The notes: generated from the letters alone by a model not told the origin. A stretch of DNA of 64,000 nt from Methyloversatilis discipulorum (GCF_000527135.1 NZ_AZUP01000001.1:2108001-2172000); one strand, 5' to 3'. Positions 35,343 to 46,360 are shown, counted from the stretch's first letter. Numbers and translations are program-made.

Positions 35343-37604
35343 ATGATCACGGATCGCCACCTGCATTCCGGCACGGAGTTTCCTCAATTGCATACGCCAG
35401 GCACTGCGTTCGAACTCACACGGTCGCGGCTGCGCCCGACGCTGCTCGCGGCCGCGCTGCTGGCCGTCGGTCTGCACGCGCCGCACGCACTGGCGCTGGG
35501 ACTCGGGCCGATCAAGGCACGGTCGGCGATCGGTGAGCCATTCCGTGCGGAAATTTCATTGCTAGGCAGTGGTGACGACGTGCCTGCAAGCAGCTGTTTT
35601 TCGATCGACGTGCCGGCTTCGGCGGGCGCCGACGACCTGCCCTGGCTCACCGCCGGACGCATCCGTACGCAGGGGCGCACCGTTTTCATCAGCAGCGGCA
35701 CGCCGGTCAACGAGCCCATCCTGATGGTCGGCGTCCGCATCGGCTGCGGCCACGAAGTGGTCCGCGAGTACACCGTGCTGATGCAGCCGATCACCGCGGC
35801 ACCGGACAGTCCGCCGGCCGAAGCACCTGTACCGCGTGAGCGCGCCCGGCCGGTCGCTGTGCCCGCCACCGACGCAGCGCAGGCGACGGCGGGCGAGGTC
35901 GAGCCGGCGCCGGCCAAGCCGCGTGCCGCGCGCAAACCGCGCCGTACCGAAGCGACACAGCCGGCCGGTGATCGCCTCTTCGTCGCCCCCGGTCTGGATT
36001 CAGGCAACGGTCTGAAGATGTCGGGCGGCATGGCAGCGCGGCCGGAGGCCAGCGAAGCCCAGCGCGAAGCGCTGCGCACGGAACAGAAGCTGCTCGCCGC
36101 ACTGGACGAGCAGATCGCCACTCATCTTGCGATCGCCGACAAGGTGAAACAGCTGGAGGCGCGGCTGGAAGCGCTGCAGAAGCAGCTCGACCGCAGCAGC
36201 GGCGCGCTGGACATCGCCCGTGCGCCAGCGGCACCGCTCGCCGAAACGCCCCCCCCACCGCCCGTGACGGCCGAAACGCCCGTCGACAGCGCGGCCCCGG
36301 TCGTGGAACAGCCTGTCGACGTCGAGGAGGAGGTAGCCGAAACGCCGCCCCCGCCGCCCGGCCTGACCAACGAGCCGGTCAAGGTGATCACCAAGCTGCC
36401 GCCGGACACCCCGGCCGATGCAGAACCTGTTGCACCCGGCATGAACTGGATGGTCGCCGGTCTGGGCCTGCTCGCCGCCGGCGCCGTGCTCGGTGGTGGC
36501 TGGCTGTGGCGCCGCCGCGCCCAGGCCGTCGCCGAAGCCAGCGCCCGCCGCCAACGGGAGATCGAAGCCAGTCTCGCCAACACCGCGCCGCCGCGCCGGC
36601 GCGACCAGCGCGCGGCCGACACCGAATACTCCCAGGGCGACGCCGACGCGCCACCGGTTTTCGCCGACATTCCCGCACCGAGCTGGTCACGCCCGGCTCG
36701 CGCCGATGACACGCCGCCCGAGCAGCGCACCACACCGGCGATGGCGCAGGCAGTGGTGTCGTCCATCGGTTACTTCCCGGGCGAAGCGCCGGCCGACCAC
36801 ATGGAGGACATGCGGATCCAGGCCCGGGCGAGCGATGTTGAAGCGACGCCGCAAGTCGCCGAGCAGGATCCACTTTCGGTGGTCGATGGGTCGAGCGTCG
36901 ATTTCGAACTGGCCCCCGAAGCGGCGACCGAAGATCGCAAACCCGCGCGTCTGGACCTCGAGTTCGATACCTTCGTCGGCTCGGCCAGCAGCGCAGGCGC
37001 CGGCGACAGCGCCGTCGCGGTGACGAGTGGGCCGCGTCTGGTCAGCAGCAATACCGGCATTCCGCCGAGCAGCACGCTGAGCATCGACCAGAGTGCCCCG
37101 CCGGCCAACGAGGAAGCACCGCCGTCGCACGAACACGTGCTCGAACTGGCCGAAATCATGATGTCCTTCGGTCGCGCCGAGGGCGCGGCGCAGACCTTGT
37201 CCGAGTTCCTGCGCGACTACCCGAAGGAATCGCTGATCCCGTGGCTCAAGCTGCTCGACCTCTATCACAAGAGCGGACGGCGCGGCGAGTACGACGATCT
37301 GGCGCCCAAACTGAACCGCGCCTTCAACGTGAAAGTGCCCGACTGGGAACACTTCAACGGCCCGATCACCTCGGAATCGGTCGAGCAGTTCGCGCACATC
37401 ATGGCGCGCGTCAACGCCACCTGGCCGAACCAGGACTGTCTGGACTACCTGACCGAACTGCTGCGCGACAACCGCGCCGGTACCCGTGTCGGCTTCCCGC
37501 TCGGCGTGATCGACGACATCCTGCTGCTGAAGAGCATGCTGGAGTGGCTGATCGCGAATCCGCCGGTCACCAACACCAGCGCATCCCGCCTCGCGCTGCT
37601 CTAG
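35343..37604 (+). CDS. fimV: FimV/HubP-like polar pilus assembly protein
   Basis: 753 residues. After a long cationic N-terminus and signal sequence (TLLAAALLAVGLHAPHALA) comes the FimV-type start of the mature protein, LGLGPIKARSAIGEPFRAEISLLGSGDD. A coiled coil lies at about 235-285 (LAALDEQIATHLAIADKVKQLEARLEALQKQ). Acidic, Pro-rich linkers flank a single TM (about 365-384, WMVAGLGLLAAGAVLGGGWLWRRR). The C-terminal cytoplasmic module (about 595-745) has a TPR-like stretch, LELAEIMMSFGRAEGAAQTLSEFL. FimV-type proteins organise the cell pole and promote type IV pilus function. It lacks an obvious LysM domain, which many FimV proteins have. It converges on the Nif3-like gene with 7 bases between. 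Confidence 0.78.
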   Translation: MITDRHLHSGTEFPQLHTPGTAFELTRSRLRPTLLAAALLAVGLHAPHALALGLGPIKARSAIGEPFRAEISLLGSGDDVPASSCFSIDVPASAGADDLPWLTAGRIRTQGRTVFISSGTPVNEPILMVGVRIGCGHEVVREYTVLMQPITAAPDSPPAEAPVPRERARPVAVPATDAAQATAGEVEPAPAKPRAARKPRRTEATQPAGDRLFVAPGLDSGNGLKMSGGMAARPEASEAQREALRTEQKLLAALDEQIATHLAIADKVKQLEARLEALQKQLDRSSGALDIARAPAAPLAETPPPPPVTAETPVDSAAPVVEQPVDVEEEVAETPPPPPGLTNEPVKVITKLPPDTPADAEPVAPGMNWMVAGLGLLAAGAVLGGGWLWRRRAQAVAEASARRQREIEASLANTAPPRRRDQRAADTEYSQGDADAPPVFADIPAPSWSRPARADDTPPEQRTTPAMAQAVVSSIGYFPGEAPADHMEDMRIQARASDVEATPQVAEQDPLSVVDGSSVDFELAPEAATEDRKPARLDLEFDTFVGSASSAGAGDSAVAVTSGPRLVSSNTGIPPSSTLSIDQSAPPANEEAPPSHEHVLELAEIMMSFGRAEGAAQTLSEFLRDYPKESLIPWLKLLDLYHKSGRRGEYDDLAPKLNRAFNVKVPDWEHFNGPITSESVEQFAHIMARVNATWPNQDCLDYLTELLRDNRAGTRVGFPLGVIDDILLLKSMLEWLIANPPVTNTSASRLALL

Positions 37605-37611
37605 GGCGCAG

Positions 37612-38358
37612 TCACGCCGGGTTGTCGATATCGACGAACTCGACCTGGAGTCCGCAGTTCCGCGCCAGATGTTCGCCCAGCGCCCGCACGCCGTAGCGCT
37701 CGGTCGCATGATGACCGGCGGCGATGTAGGGCACACCCGATTCGCGCGCCGTATGCGTCGTCTGTTCCGAAATCTCGCCGGACAGATAGAGGTCGGCCCC
37801 GGCGTCGATCGCCTGTTCGAACATGCCCTGCGCGCCGCCCGTGCACCAGGCGACCCGCCGCACCGTGCGCTGGGCGTCACCAACCAGCAGCGGCGTGCGA
37901 CCCAGCGCGGCGCCGAAACGTTCAGCCAGCTCACCGGCACTTGCCGGCGCGGCCGGTTCGCCTATCCACAGCAGCCCCTGCTCGCCGGCGACGGCGGTCG
38001 GCGTCAGGCCCAGCACGCGGCCGAGCTGGGCGTTGTTGCCCAGTTCGGGGTGCGCGTCCAGCGGCAGGTGGTAAGCGAACAGATTGATGTCATACGCCAG
38101 CAAGCGGGCGATACGTGCGCGCCGCATGCCGGTGATACGGCCGTCCTCGCCACGCCAGAACCACCCGTGATGCACGACGATGGCCTGCGCACCACGTTCG
38201 ATGGCGGCGTCGATCAGCGCCAGGCTGGCGGTGACACCACACACCACCTGGGCGACCTCCTGCGTGCCTTCCACTTGCAGGCCGTTTGGGCAATAATCCT
38301 TGAAGCGCGCGGCATCCAGCAGGTCATCCAGATGTCGTTGCAGCTGCGTCCTGTCCAT
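37612..38358 (-). CDS. Nif3-like dinuclear metal-centre protein
   Basis: 248 residues from ATG 38358. The Nif3/YbgI family signature is visible as [29 protein letters not shown] (metal-binding His pair), [25 protein letters not shown] and, at the end, [24 protein letters not shown]. The family forms toroidal hexamers; roles suggested include GTP cyclohydrolase-like activity, but physiological function is unsettled. The open frame extends 230 codons upstream across the protease gene on the other strand and was cut at the family start. Divergent from the Do-type protease by 27 bases. Confidence 0.9.
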   Translation of the reverse strand: MDRTQLQRHLDDLLDAARFKDYCPNGLQVEGTQEVAQVVCGVTASLALIDAAIERGAQAIVVHHGWFWRGEDGRITGMRRARIARLLAYDINLFAYHLPLDAHPELGNNAQLGRVLGLTPTAVAGEQGLLWIGEPAAPASAGELAERFGAALGRTPLLVGDAQRTVRRVAWCTGGAQGMFEQAIDAGADLYLSGEISEQTTHTARESGVPYIAAGHHATERYGVRALGEHLARNCGLQVEFVDIDNPA

Positions 38359-38385
38359 TCTTCCCCCGTTTCTGGTTGCCGAATT

Positions 38386-39588
38386 ATGCAGCGTCTGTGG
38401 CTGGTCTTTGCTCAATCGGTCACTGCCGCCCTGGCCGTGCTCTTCGTCGTCGCGACGCTGAAACCGGAATGGCTGCCGAGCCGTTCGACAACGGTACCGA
38501 ACGGTACGCCGACGGCACCCTCGATCAGCACGCTGCTGCCCGAACTGCCCCCGGTCACGACGCGCATCGAAGCCGCGAAAGTCGTGAGCTACGCCGATGC
38601 CGCGCAGAAAGCCCTGCCCTCGGTGGTGCACATTTTCACCACCAAGGCGGTGCGCACACCGCAGCACCCGCTGATGAACGATCCGGTGTTCCGTCACTTC
38701 TTCGGCGACCGCCTGGGCAGCCAGCCGCAGCGCCAGATGGGGCTGGGTTCCGGCGTCATCGTCAGCGAGGATGGCGTGGTGCTGACCAATAACCACGTGG
38801 TCGAGGCGGCCGACGAGATCGAGGTATCGCTGAACGACGGCGGCAAGTACCCGGCGACGCTGATCGGCAGCGACCCCGAATCCGACCTCGCCGTCCTGCG
38901 CGTCAAGGCGCCGACCAAGCTGCCTGCAGCCAGTTTCGGTGACAACGACGCACTGCGCATCGGCGACGTCGTACTGGCCATCGGCAATCCTTTTGACGTC
39001 GGCCAGACCGTCACCATGGGCATCGTGTCCGCGCTCGGCCGCTCGCAACTGGGCATCAACACCTTCGAGAACTTCATCCAGACCGATGCCGCCATCAACC
39101 CCGGCAACTCCGGCGGCGCACTGATCGACGCCAACGGCAATCTGGTCGGCATCAACACCGCCATCTACTCACGCAGCGGCGGTTCGCTCGGCATCGGCTT
39201 CGCGATTCCTGTCAGCACCGCACGCAGCGTGATGGAACAGATCGTCGCCAGTGGCTCGGTCACCCGCGGCTGGGTCGGCGTCGAAGTGCAGGAGCTGACG
39301 CCGGAACTGGCCGAAAGCTTCAAGTACCCGATGAGCGGCGGCGCACTGATCGCCGGTGTGATGCGCGGCAGCCCGGCCGACCGCGGCGGTGTGCGGCCGG
39401 GTGACGTGCTGCTCGAGGTCGACGGCAAGAAGGTGAAGGACGCCAGTGGCATGCTGCAGCTGATCGCCGCGCTGGTGCCCGGCCAGCAGGCGACGCTGAA
39501 GGTCTATCGCAGCGGCGGCGAGCGCGACGTCGTCGTAAACGTCGGCAAGCGGCCGATCAACGGCGTCGCCGCGAAGAACCGCGAGTAA
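38386..39588 (+). CDS. Do-like periplasmic serine protease with one PDZ domain
   Basis: 400 residues from ATG 38386. An N-terminal hydrophobic anchor (about 5-24) is not obviously cleaved, as in DegS/AlgW-type enzymes. The trypsin-like triad is His137 (TNNHVVEA), Asp167 (SDLAVLRV) and Ser242 ([10 protein letters not shown]). One PDZ domain follows (about 285-385, [18 protein letters not shown] ... [17 protein letters not shown]). A membrane-anchored single-PDZ layout suggests a DegS-like, stress-sensing protease, but this class in betaproteobacteria is usually annotated only as a trypsin-like peptidase. Convergent with tatC. Confidence 0.92.
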   Translation: MQRLWLVFAQSVTAALAVLFVVATLKPEWLPSRSTTVPNGTPTAPSISTLLPELPPVTTRIEAAKVVSYADAAQKALPSVVHIFTTKAVRTPQHPLMNDPVFRHFFGDRLGSQPQRQMGLGSGVIVSEDGVVLTNNHVVEAADEIEVSLNDGGKYPATLIGSDPESDLAVLRVKAPTKLPAASFGDNDALRIGDVVLAIGNPFDVGQTVTMGIVSALGRSQLGINTFENFIQTDAAINPGNSGGALIDANGNLVGINTAIYSRSGGSLGIGFAIPVSTARSVMEQIVASGSVTRGWVGVEVQELTPELAESFKYPMSGGALIAGVMRGSPADRGGVRPGDVLLEVDGKKVKDASGMLQLIAALVPGQQATLKVYRSGGERDVVVNVGKRPINGVAAKNRE

Positions 39589-39603
39589 GGGTCAGGCGGA
39601 AGA

Positions 39604-40353
39604 TCAGGCCGCCGCGTCCCGCTCGTCGTCGCGGGCCGGCGATCGGCCGGTGAAACGCGCCACCACGATTCCGAGTTCGTACAGCACGCACAGCGGAATG
39701 GCCAGCATCAGCTGCGACACCACGTCCGGCGGCGTGACGACAGCGGCCACCACGAAAGCGCCGACGATCACGTAAGGACGCGCCTCCCTCAGCTTTTCAA
39801 TGCTGACGATGCCGAAACGCACCAGCACGATCACCACCACCGGCACCTCGAAGGTGACGCCGAAGGCGGTGAACATGGTCAGCACGAAGCTGAGGTACTG
39901 CTCGATGTCCGGCGCCGGCGTGATGCTCTTCGGGGCGAACTCCGAAATGAAGTGGAACACCGTCTTGAACACGAAGAAGTAGCAGAAGGCCATGCCCGCC
40001 AGGAAGAGCAGCGTGCTGGCGACGATCAGCGGCAACCCGAGCCGCTTCTCGTGCGCATACAGGCCCGGTGCCACGAAGGCCCACGCCTGGTAGAGCACCA
40101 CCGGCAGGGCGATCAGGAAGGCGACCATCATGGTCACCTTGACCGGCACGAAGAAGGGCGTGACGACGCCGGTGGCAATCATTTTCGTGCCTTCCGGCAG
40201 CGCGATCATCAGCGGGCGCGCCAGCAGGTCATAGATGTCGCCGGCCCAGGGCATCAGGCAGATGAACACGATGACGATGGCCGCCACCGCACGCAACAGC
40301 CGGTCACGCAGTTCGACCAGATGGGAGATGAAACTTTCGGTCTGCTCGCTCAT
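39604..40353 (-). CDS. tatC: Sec-independent protein translocase TatC
   Basis: 249 residues, six TM helices. With TatB it recognises twin-arginine signal peptides. Family features are [16 protein letters not shown] at the N-terminus, the first periplasmic loop, and the later [51 protein letters not shown]. It overlaps tatB by 4 bases. Confidence 0.96.
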   Translation of the reverse strand: MSEQTESFISHLVELRDRLLRAVAAIVIVFICLMPWAGDIYDLLARPLMIALPEGTKMIATGVVTPFFVPVKVTMMVAFLIALPVVLYQAWAFVAPGLYAHEKRLGLPLIVASTLLFLAGMAFCYFFVFKTVFHFISEFAPKSITPAPDIEQYLSFVLTMFTAFGVTFEVPVVVIVLVRFGIVSIEKLREARPYVIVGAFVVAAVVTPPDVVSQLMLAIPLCVLYELGIVVARFTGRSPARDDERDAAA

Positions 40354-40808
40354 GTCTTGTCGGACGACACCGGTTTGGCTTCCGGCGGCGGAATATCGAG
40401 GGAGAGCTGGCCGGACACGGGCTCAGGCGCGGGCACGGCTGCCGGCGCCGGCTCGGCGGTCTGCGCGGCCGTCTCGGCCTGCTCGATCGCCGCGTACTTT
40501 TCCTGTTCGGCCATCGCGGCGCGCATCTGGTCGCTCAGGCCATCGACCTCCTTGGCGACCGAACCGGTCGCCTCGTTGGCCTGACGCTCCACTTCGCGCA
40601 CCTGCTGTTCGACCTGGGATTGCAGCTTGCGCAATTCCTCGAGCTGCATTTCCTTCGAAATATCCGCCTTCACGTCACTGACGTAGCGCTGCAGCCGGCC
40701 CAGCAGATGGCCGGCCGTACGGGCAACGCGCGGCAGGCGCTCGGGACCGAGCACGATGAGCGCCACGATGCCGATGATGAAAAATTCGGAGAAACCGATG
40801 TCGAACAT
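40350..40808 (-). CDS. tatB: Sec-independent protein translocase TatB
   Basis: 152 residues. The N-terminal TM with the TatB signature ([31 protein letters not shown]) is followed by an amphipathic helix and a long charged helix (about 45-100). An Ala/Pro-rich acidic tail ends the protein. TatB sits with TatC in the twin-arginine receptor complex. It is separated from tatA by 73 bases containing a strong hairpin. Confidence 0.95.
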   Translation of the reverse strand: MFDIGFSEFFIIGIVALIVLGPERLPRVARTAGHLLGRLQRYVSDVKADISKEMQLEELRKLQSQVEQQVREVERQANEATGSVAKEVDGLSDQMRAAMAEQEKYAAIEQAETAAQTAEPAPAAVPAPEPVSGQLSLDIPPPEAKPVSSDKT

Positions 40809-40825
40809 GGGGACGTGGAAATGAG

Positions 40826-40850
40826 CCGGGCGGGCCGACAGCCCGCCCGG
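40826..40850 (-). other. Intercistronic hairpin between tatA and tatB
   Basis: A perfect 10-bp stem CCGGGCGGGC / GCCCGCCCGG with a 5-base loop (CGACA) lies between the tatA stop and the tatB start. No T-tract follows. It could stabilise the upstream tatA message and help set the well-known excess of TatA over TatB and TatC. Confidence 0.75.
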
Positions 40851-40881
40851 TGAATGAAGGAGCGGCCGGTGGCCGCCGCGA

Positions 40882-41103
40882 TCAGGACTTGACCTTCTCT
40901 TCCGCCTTCACGTCTATCGTGTGACCGACGCTCTGGGTCGGCTGGTCGGCCGGAGCGCTGCCTTCGGCGCCCTTCATGCCTTCCTTGAAGCCCTTGACCG
41001 CGCCGCCGAGATCGGAGCCGATGTTGCGCAGCTTCTTGGTGCCGAATACCAGAAGCACGATGACGAGCACGACGAGCCAGTGCCAGATGCTGAATGAACC
41101 CAT
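40882..41103 (-). CDS. tatA: Sec-independent protein translocase TatA
   Basis: 73 residues. [45 protein letters not shown] is the classic TatA N-terminal TM, FGTKKL hinge and amphipathic helix. TatA polymerises to form the translocation path for folded proteins. It follows the HIT gene by 4 bases and starts the tatABC part of the long his/tat operon. Confidence 0.96.
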   Translation of the reverse strand: MGSFSIWHWLVVLVIVLLVFGTKKLRNIGSDLGGAVKGFKEGMKGAEGSAPADQPTQSVGHTIDVKAEEKVKS

Positions 41104-41107
41104 GGGA

Positions 41108-41467
41108 TTACCTCTCGGAAACGATCATGGGCGGCAGGGGATGGTCGCCGCCCAGAACATGCATGTGAAGATGATACACCTCCTGCCGACCCACCTTTCC
41201 GCAGTTGATGATGGTGCGGAAACCGTCCTCGGCACCTGCCATACGGGCCAGTTCACCCGCCTTGGAAAGCATGCGGCCGAGTACGGCCTCGTGCGCTCCG
41301 TTGGCGTCGTACAGCGTTGCGACGTGCATCTTCGGGATGATCAGGAAATGCACCGGCGCCTGCGGGTTGATGTCGTGAAAGGCGTAGATCAGGTCGTCCT
41401 CGTACAGCTTGCGCGACGGGATCTTGCCTTCGATGATCTTGCAGAAGATGCAGTTGGGGTCGTGCAT
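41108..41467 (-). CDS. Histidine triad (HIT) nucleotide-binding protein
   Basis: 119 residues of the HinT type. It shows [20 protein letters not shown] at the N-terminus, [14 protein letters not shown], and the triad HLHMHVLGG near the C-terminus. HinT proteins hydrolyse purine nucleoside phosphoramidates. Located between hisE and tatA, its standard betaproteobacterial position. Confidence 0.93.
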   Translation of the reverse strand: MHDPNCIFCKIIEGKIPSRKLYEDDLIYAFHDINPQAPVHFLIIPKMHVATLYDANGAHEAVLGRMLSKAGELARMAGAEDGFRTIINCGKVGRQEVYHLHMHVLGGDHPLPPMIVSER

Positions 41468-41530
41468 GGTGTCAGTCTGTCCGTGAGGTCGGGAGTTTCA
41501 AATACGTGTATTACCGTATTGCGAGCATGA

Positions 41531-41857
41531 TCAGCCGTTCGTGCGCGAGCGCTTCTCGTCGATGCCCGAAATGCCCTCACGGCGGCGGAATTCATGCAGC
41601 ACGTCGTCCACCGTCAGGCCGTGATGGGCCAGCAGCACCATGGAGTGGAACCACAGGTCGGTCACCTCGCGCACGACGTGGCCGACGTCGCCATCCTTGG
41701 ACGCCATGATGGTCTCTGCCGCTTCTTCGGCCACCTTCTTGCAGATCGCGTCGGTGCCCTTGTGGAACAGCGAGGACACATAGGACGAACCGGGCTCGGC
41801 GCTCTTGCGCTCGGCGATGGTCTGCGCAACGCGGCGCAGCACTTCGATGTCGATCAT
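41531..41857 (-). CDS. hisE: Phosphoribosyl-ATP diphosphatase
   Basis: 108 residues; second step of histidine synthesis (PR-ATP to PR-AMP). The MazG-like helical fold with [17 protein letters not shown] carries the metal-binding Glu residues, and [20 protein letters not shown] is typical. Separate from hisI, as in many betaproteobacteria, and overlapping it by 4 bases. Confidence 0.95.
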   Translation of the reverse strand: MIDIEVLRRVAQTIAERKSAEPGSSYVSSLFHKGTDAICKKVAEEAAETIMASKDGDVGHVVREVTDLWFHSMVLLAHHGLTVDDVLHEFRRREGISGIDEKRSRTNG

Positions 41858-42246
41858 TTGTATATCTCGTCCGGGTTCTTGATGACCGGGTCGACCTCGT
41901 CCCAGTGGCCATCGGTCAGCGAGTGGAAGAAGCAGCTGTGGCGGCCGGTGTGGCAGGCGATGCCGCCGGTCTGTTCGACCTTCAGCAGCAGCACGTCGCG
42001 GTCGCAGTCGAGGCGGATGTCGAGCACCTTCTGCGTGTGACCGGATTCCTCACCCTTGTGCCACAGCTTGCCGCGCGAGCGTGACCAGAACACCGCCTCG
42101 CGCAGTTCTGCCGTGCGGACCAGCGCGTCACGGTTCATCCAGGCGAACATGAGCACGTCGCCGGTCGATGCCTCCTGCACGATGACCGGCAGCAGACCTT
42201 TGTCGTCCCAGTCGATGGCGTCGATCCAGGCTGGTGCGCTCATCAC
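41854..42246 (-). CDS. hisI: Phosphoribosyl-AMP cyclohydrolase
   Basis: 130 residues; third step of histidine synthesis. It shows [79 protein letters not shown]. The cysteines and aspartates of DCDRD and CHTGRHSC bind zinc and magnesium. Overlaps hisF by 4 bases. Confidence 0.96.
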   Translation of the reverse strand: MMSAPAWIDAIDWDDKGLLPVIVQEASTGDVLMFAWMNRDALVRTAELREAVFWSRSRGKLWHKGEESGHTQKVLDIRLDCDRDVLLLKVEQTGGIACHTGRHSCFFHSLTDGHWDEVDPVIKNPDEIYK

Positions 42247-43013
42247 AGACGCACCTCGATGCCGCGCTCTCGCATCCGTTCCTTGGCCTCGCGCACCGTG
42301 TGCTGGCCGAAGTGGAAGATGCTGGCCGCCAGTACGGCGTCGGCGCCGCCCTCGACCACGCCGTCAACCAAATGGTCGAGATTGCCGACGCCGCCTGAGG
42401 CGATGACCGGAATGCGCACCGCGTCCGACACGGCACGGGTCAGCGCGAGGTCGAAGCCGTTCTTGGTGCCGTCGCGGTCCATGCTGGTAAGCAGGATTTC
42501 GCCGGCACCGAGCGCTTCGACCTTCTGCGCCCACTCGACCGCGTCGAGTCCGGTCGGGTTGCGGCCGCCGTGCGTGAACACTTCCCAGCGCGGCTGGCCA
42601 TCGCGATCGTCAACGCGCTTGGCGTCGATGGCGACGACGATGCACTGCGAGCCGACCTTGCCGGAAGCACGCGCCACCAGTTCGGGATCCTTGATCGCGG
42701 CGGTGTTCATGCTCACCTTGTCGGCGCCGGCATTGAGCAGGCGACGCACGTCCTCGACCGCGCGCACGCCGCCACCGACGGTCAGCGGGATGAACACCTG
42801 TTCGGCCACCTGTTCGACCACGTGCAGGATGATGTCGCGCGCGTCCGAACTGGCCGTGATGTCGAGAAAGGTCAGCTCGTCGGCGCCCTGCTCGTCGTAG
42901 CGACGGGCAATCTCGACCGGATCACCGGCGTCCTTCAGCGACACGAAATTGATGCCCTTGACCACGCGGCCGGCGTTGACGTCCAGACAGGGAATGATGC
43001 GCTTGGCTAGCAT
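42243..43013 (-). CDS. hisF: Imidazole glycerol phosphate synthase subunit HisF
   Basis: 256 residues, a (beta/alpha)8 barrel. It makes imidazole glycerol phosphate and AICAR using ammonia from HisH. The N-terminal [22 protein letters not shown] contains catalytic Asp11, and the second catalytic Asp is in [40 protein letters not shown] and [17 protein letters not shown] are the phosphate-binding loops. Confidence 0.97.
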   Translation of the reverse strand: MLAKRIIPCLDVNAGRVVKGINFVSLKDAGDPVEIARRYDEQGADELTFLDITASSDARDIILHVVEQVAEQVFIPLTVGGGVRAVEDVRRLLNAGADKVSMNTAAIKDPELVARASGKVGSQCIVVAIDAKRVDDRDGQPRWEVFTHGGRNPTGLDAVEWAQKVEALGAGEILLTSMDRDGTKNGFDLALTRAVSDAVRIPVIASGGVGNLDHLVDGVVEGGADAVLAASIFHFGQHTVREAKERMRERGIEVRL

Positions 43014-43043
43014 GTCGTTTCCGCGCCTTGCGCGATGTGAAGT

Positions 43044-43790
43044 TCAGCTTGCGCCGTTGAGACGGTCGGCTTCCGCCTGGGCCGCCGCAAAATCCAGCGT
43101 GCCTTCGTAAATGGCTCGACCGGTGATCGCACCGATCACGCCTTCGTCCTCGACCGCACAGAGACCGCGGATGTCGTCCAGATTGGTGACGCCGCCCGAC
43201 GCGATGACCGGAATGCGCAGCGCCTGCGCCAGCTTCACGGTGGCGTCGATGTTCACGCCGCTGAGCATGCCATCGCGACCGATGTCGGTATAGACAATGG
43301 CTTCGACGCCCTGATCCTCGAATTTCTTCGCCAGATCGATCACGTCGTGGCCGGTCATCTTGGACCAGCCGTCCACCGCCACCTTGCCATCCTTGGCGTC
43401 GAGGCCGACGATGATGTGGCCGGGGAAGGCGCCGCAGGCGTCATGGACGAAGCCCGGACTCTTGACCGCCGCGGTACCGATGATGACGTAGCTGATGCCG
43501 TCGTCGAGGTAGCGCTCGATGGTGTCGAGATCGCGGATGCCGCCGCCGAGCTGGATCGGGATTTCGTCGCCCAGCTCCTTGACGATGGCCTTGATCGCCG
43601 ATTCGTTCTTCGGCTTGCCGGCGACGGCACCGTTGAGGTCCACCAGATGCAGGCGGCGCGCGCCGGCATCGAGCCAATGGCGGGCCATAGCAGCCGGGTC
43701 TTCCGAAAATACGGTCACCACATCCATATCACCTTGCTTCAGGCGTACGCAGTGGCCGTCCTTGAGGTCGATGGCGGGAATGAGCAGCAT
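43044..43790 (-). CDS. hisA: Phosphoribosylformimino-AICAR ribotide isomerase
   Basis: 248 residues, a barrel homologous to HisF. The catalytic aspartates are in [20 protein letters not shown] (Asp8) and the mid-protein [31 protein letters not shown] and [12 protein letters not shown] bind phosphate. Fourth step of histidine synthesis. It lies 30 bases upstream of hisF. Confidence 0.97.
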   Translation of the reverse strand: MLLIPAIDLKDGHCVRLKQGDMDVVTVFSEDPAAMARHWLDAGARRLHLVDLNGAVAGKPKNESAIKAIVKELGDEIPIQLGGGIRDLDTIERYLDDGISYVIIGTAAVKSPGFVHDACGAFPGHIIVGLDAKDGKVAVDGWSKMTGHDVIDLAKKFEDQGVEAIVYTDIGRDGMLSGVNIDATVKLAQALRIPVIASGGVTNLDDIRGLCAVEDEGVIGAITGRAIYEGTLDFAAAQAEADRLNGAS

Positions 43791-43833
43791 GGCGCGAGTC
43801 GTGTCGTGTCAGGGAGAGTGGAAGGGAGAAGTC

Positions 43834-43851
43834 CCCGACGGCATCGTCGGG
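43834..43851 (-). other. Small hairpin in the hisH-hisA gap
   Basis: A 7-bp perfect stem CCCGACG / CGTCGGG with a 4-base loop in the 70-base gap between hisH and hisA. No T-tract. Possibly an mRNA-stability element. Confidence 0.4.
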
Positions 43852-43860
43852 CACCAGGTA

Positions 43861-44496
43861 TCAGGGCATCCAGCCGATGAAGTTGGCCAGCAGGCGCAGA
43901 CCGGCGTGCGCGCTCTTTTCCGGGTGAAATTGCACCGCAAAAATATTATCGCGCGCTATCGCACTGGTAAAGGCTGCGCCGTAGGAGGTTTCGCCCGCGG
44001 TCAGCGCGGCATCGACCGGCTGCACGAAGTAGCTGTGCACGAAATAGAAGCGTTCGTCATCGGCGATGCCGCCCCACATCGGGTGCGGTCGCGTCTGTTT
44101 CACGCCGTTCCAGCCCATGTGCGGCACCTTCAGCCGGGCACCGGACACCGGATCACGCGGGTCGACGAAGCGCTTCACGTCACCCGCGAGCACGCCGAGG
44201 CCGGGCACGTCGCCTTCCTGGCTGTGCTGGAACAGCATCTGCAGCCCGATGCAGATGCCCAGGAAAGGCTTGTTCGCGGCGGCGTCGAGCACTGCGCCGC
44301 GCAGGTCGCGCGCGTCGAGTTCGCGCATGCAGTCGGGCATGGCGCCCTGCCCCGGGAATACGACGCGGTCGGCGCCGGCGACGACGCGCGCGTCGCTGCT
44401 TACGATAACCTCAGCTTCGGGTGCGACGTGCTCGATCGCCTTGGCGACCGAACGCAGATTGCCCATGCCGTAATCGATGATGGCAACGCGAGTCAT
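43861..44496 (-). CDS. hisH: Imidazole glycerol phosphate synthase subunit HisH
   Basis: 211-residue class I glutamine amidotransferase feeding ammonia to HisF. The nucleophile elbow is FLGICIGLQMLF, the catalytic His/Glu are in the C-terminal FAVQFHPEKSAHAG, and MGNLRSVAKAIEHV and VVFPGQGAMPDCM are typical. Lies 48 bases after hisB. Confidence 0.96.
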   Translation of the reverse strand: MTRVAIIDYGMGNLRSVAKAIEHVAPEAEVIVSSDARVVAGADRVVFPGQGAMPDCMRELDARDLRGAVLDAAANKPFLGICIGLQMLFQHSQEGDVPGLGVLAGDVKRFVDPRDPVSGARLKVPHMGWNGVKQTRPHPMWGGIADDERFYFVHSYFVQPVDAALTAGETSYGAAFTSAIARDNIFAVQFHPEKSAHAGLRLLANFIGWMP

Positions 44497-44544
44497 GAGT
44501 GCGGCTTGATCAAAAAAGGGAGAAGCGCTGGAATCCCGGCGGGC

Positions 44545-45132
44545 TCAGAGCGAACCCTTGGTCGACGGCATCTGGCCCGCCGCGCGCTCGTCGCGCTCGC
44601 TGGCGGCGCGCAGCGCGCGGGCAAAGGCCTTGAATACGGTTTCGCACTGGTGGTGCGCGTTGATGCCGCGCAGATTGTCGATGTGCAGCGTCACCAGCGC
44701 GTGATTGACGAAGCCCTGGAAGAATTCGCGTGTCAGGTCGACATCAAAATCGCCGATGCGGGCGCGGGTGAAGTCGATGTTGTACTCCAGCCCCGGGCGG
44801 CCGGACAGGTCAACCACGACACGCGACAGCGCCTCGTCCAGCGGAACGTAGGCATGGCCGTAGCGACGCAGGCCCTTCTTGTCGCCAACCGCCTTCGCGA
44901 AGGCCTGGCCCAGCGTGATGCCGACATCTTCCACCGTGTGGTGGGCGTCGATGTGCAGGTCACCCTTGGCGATGATTTCGAGGTCGATCAGACCGTGGCG
45001 AACGATCTGGTCCAGCATGTGATCGAAGAAGGGCACGCCGGTGTCCAGCTTGCCCTGGCCGGTTCCGTCGAGATTGATGCGCACCGTGATCTGGGTTTCC
45101 AGGGTGTTGCGCGTGATTTCGGCTTGCCGCAT
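44545..45132 (-). CDS. hisB: Imidazoleglycerol-phosphate dehydratase
   Basis: 195 residues from ATG 45132 ([23 protein letters not shown]). Monofunctional, without the histidinol-phosphatase domain found in enterobacteria. Metal-binding histidine motifs are [27 protein letters not shown] and [17 protein letters not shown]. It is now the first gene of the hisBHAFIE part because hisC next to it points the other way. Confidence 0.96.
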   Translation of the reverse strand: MRQAEITRNTLETQITVRINLDGTGQGKLDTGVPFFDHMLDQIVRHGLIDLEIIAKGDLHIDAHHTVEDVGITLGQAFAKAVGDKKGLRRYGHAYVPLDEALSRVVVDLSGRPGLEYNIDFTRARIGDFDVDLTREFFQGFVNHALVTLHIDNLRGINAHHQCETVFKAFARALRAASERDERAAGQMPSTKGSL

Positions 45133-45292
45133 GAAGATGGTCGCTTCGGTGATTCGTCCCGGCTGCACGCCGGAACAGGGATGGCCGGATGATAACATCG
45201 ACTTGCAACGGGCCACGCCAGCCTGCGTGCAGCGCAACACGCCCCGCCATGTAACAGTCACATTGAACCGTCACACCATCGCCCGCGCCATC

Positions 45293-46360
45293 ATGAGCCA
45301 GTTCTGGAGCCCCGTCGTCCACACCCTCTCGCCCTACACGCCGGGCGAACAACCGAAGATCGACGGGCTGATCAAGCTCAACACCAACGAGAACCCCTAT
45401 CCGCCCAGCCCGCGCGCCGTCGCGGCCATGCAGGCCGAACTGGACGTGGACGGCGACCGGCTCAAGCTCTACCCGGAACCGACCGGACTGATGCTGCGCG
45501 AGGCAATCGCGGCGCACTTCGGCGTGGGCAGCGACCAGGTATTTGTCGGCAACAGCTCGGACGAAGTGCTGGCGCACACCTTCATCGGCCTGCTCAAGCA
45601 CGACCGGCCACTGCTGTTCCCGGACATCACCTACAGCTTCTATCCGGTCTATTGCAGGCTGTACGGCATCGACTATCAGTGCGTGCCGCTGGACGCCCAG
45701 TTCGCGATCCGTGTCGAAGACTACATCGAAGCCCGCCCCGGCGCCGTCATCTTTCCAAACCCCAACGCACCGACTGGCCGTCTGCTGCCGCTGTCCGACA
45801 TCGAACGGCTCGCGTCGGCGCTGCCGGACAGCCCCATCGTGATCGATGAGGCCTATATCGACTTCGGCGGCGAGTCGGCAGTCGCGCTGGTGGCCAAGCA
45901 CCCCAATCTGCTGGTGACGCAGACACTGTCGAAATCGCGTTCGCTGGCCGGCCTGCGCGTCGGCTTCGCGATCGGTCAGCCGGCGCTGATCGAAGGCCTG
46001 ACGCGGGTGAAGGACAGCTTCAATTCCTACCCGCTCGACCGCCTGGCGCTGGCCGGCGCCACTGCAGCGGTGCAGGACCGCGAGTGGTTCGACCAGACCC
46101 GCCGCCGCGTCATCGCCAGCCGCGAGCGGCTGGCTGAAGAGCTGACCACACTCGGCTTCGAAGTGCTGCCGTCGGCCGCCAACTTCCTGTTCGCACGTCA
46201 CCCGCGACACGACGCGGCTGCGCTGTCGGCCCAGCTGCGCGAACGGCGCATCCTGGTCCGTCACTTCAAGGCGCCGCGCATCGACCAGTTCCTGCGCATC
46301 ACGGTGGGCACCAATGCGCAGTGCGACGCGCTGGTCGAGGCCCTGCAGGACATCGTCTGA
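45293..46360 (+). CDS. hisC: Histidinol-phosphate aminotransferase
   Basis: 355 residues from ATG 45293 ([40 protein letters not shown]). A PLP-dependent fold I aminotransferase: the PLP lysine lies in [14 protein letters not shown], with [14 protein letters not shown] and VIDEAYIDF before it and [19 protein letters not shown] at the end. In most betaproteobacteria hisC sits on the same strand between hisD and hisB; here it is transcribed divergently from hisB and away from hisD. The 160-base gap to hisB must hold promoters for both. The longer frame from 45041 overlaps hisB and is spurious. Confidence 0.96.
   Translation: MSQFWSPVVHTLSPYTPGEQPKIDGLIKLNTNENPYPPSPRAVAAMQAELDVDGDRLKLYPEPTGLMLREAIAAHFGVGSDQVFVGNSSDEVLAHTFIGLLKHDRPLLFPDITYSFYPVYCRLYGIDYQCVPLDAQFAIRVEDYIEARPGAVIFPNPNAPTGRLLPLSDIERLASALPDSPIVIDEAYIDFGGESAVALVAKHPNLLVTQTLSKSRSLAGLRVGFAIGQPALIEGLTRVKDSFNSYPLDRLALAGATAAVQDREWFDQTRRRVIASRERLAEELTTLGFEVLPSAANFLFARHPRHDAAALSAQLRERRILVRHFKAPRIDQFLRITVGTNAQCDALVEALQDIV

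Noticed and set aside
41490..41520. AATACGTGTATT palindrome between the HIT and hisE genes as an operator
   Set aside because: Short AT-rich inverted repeat inside a continuous operon, without other support.
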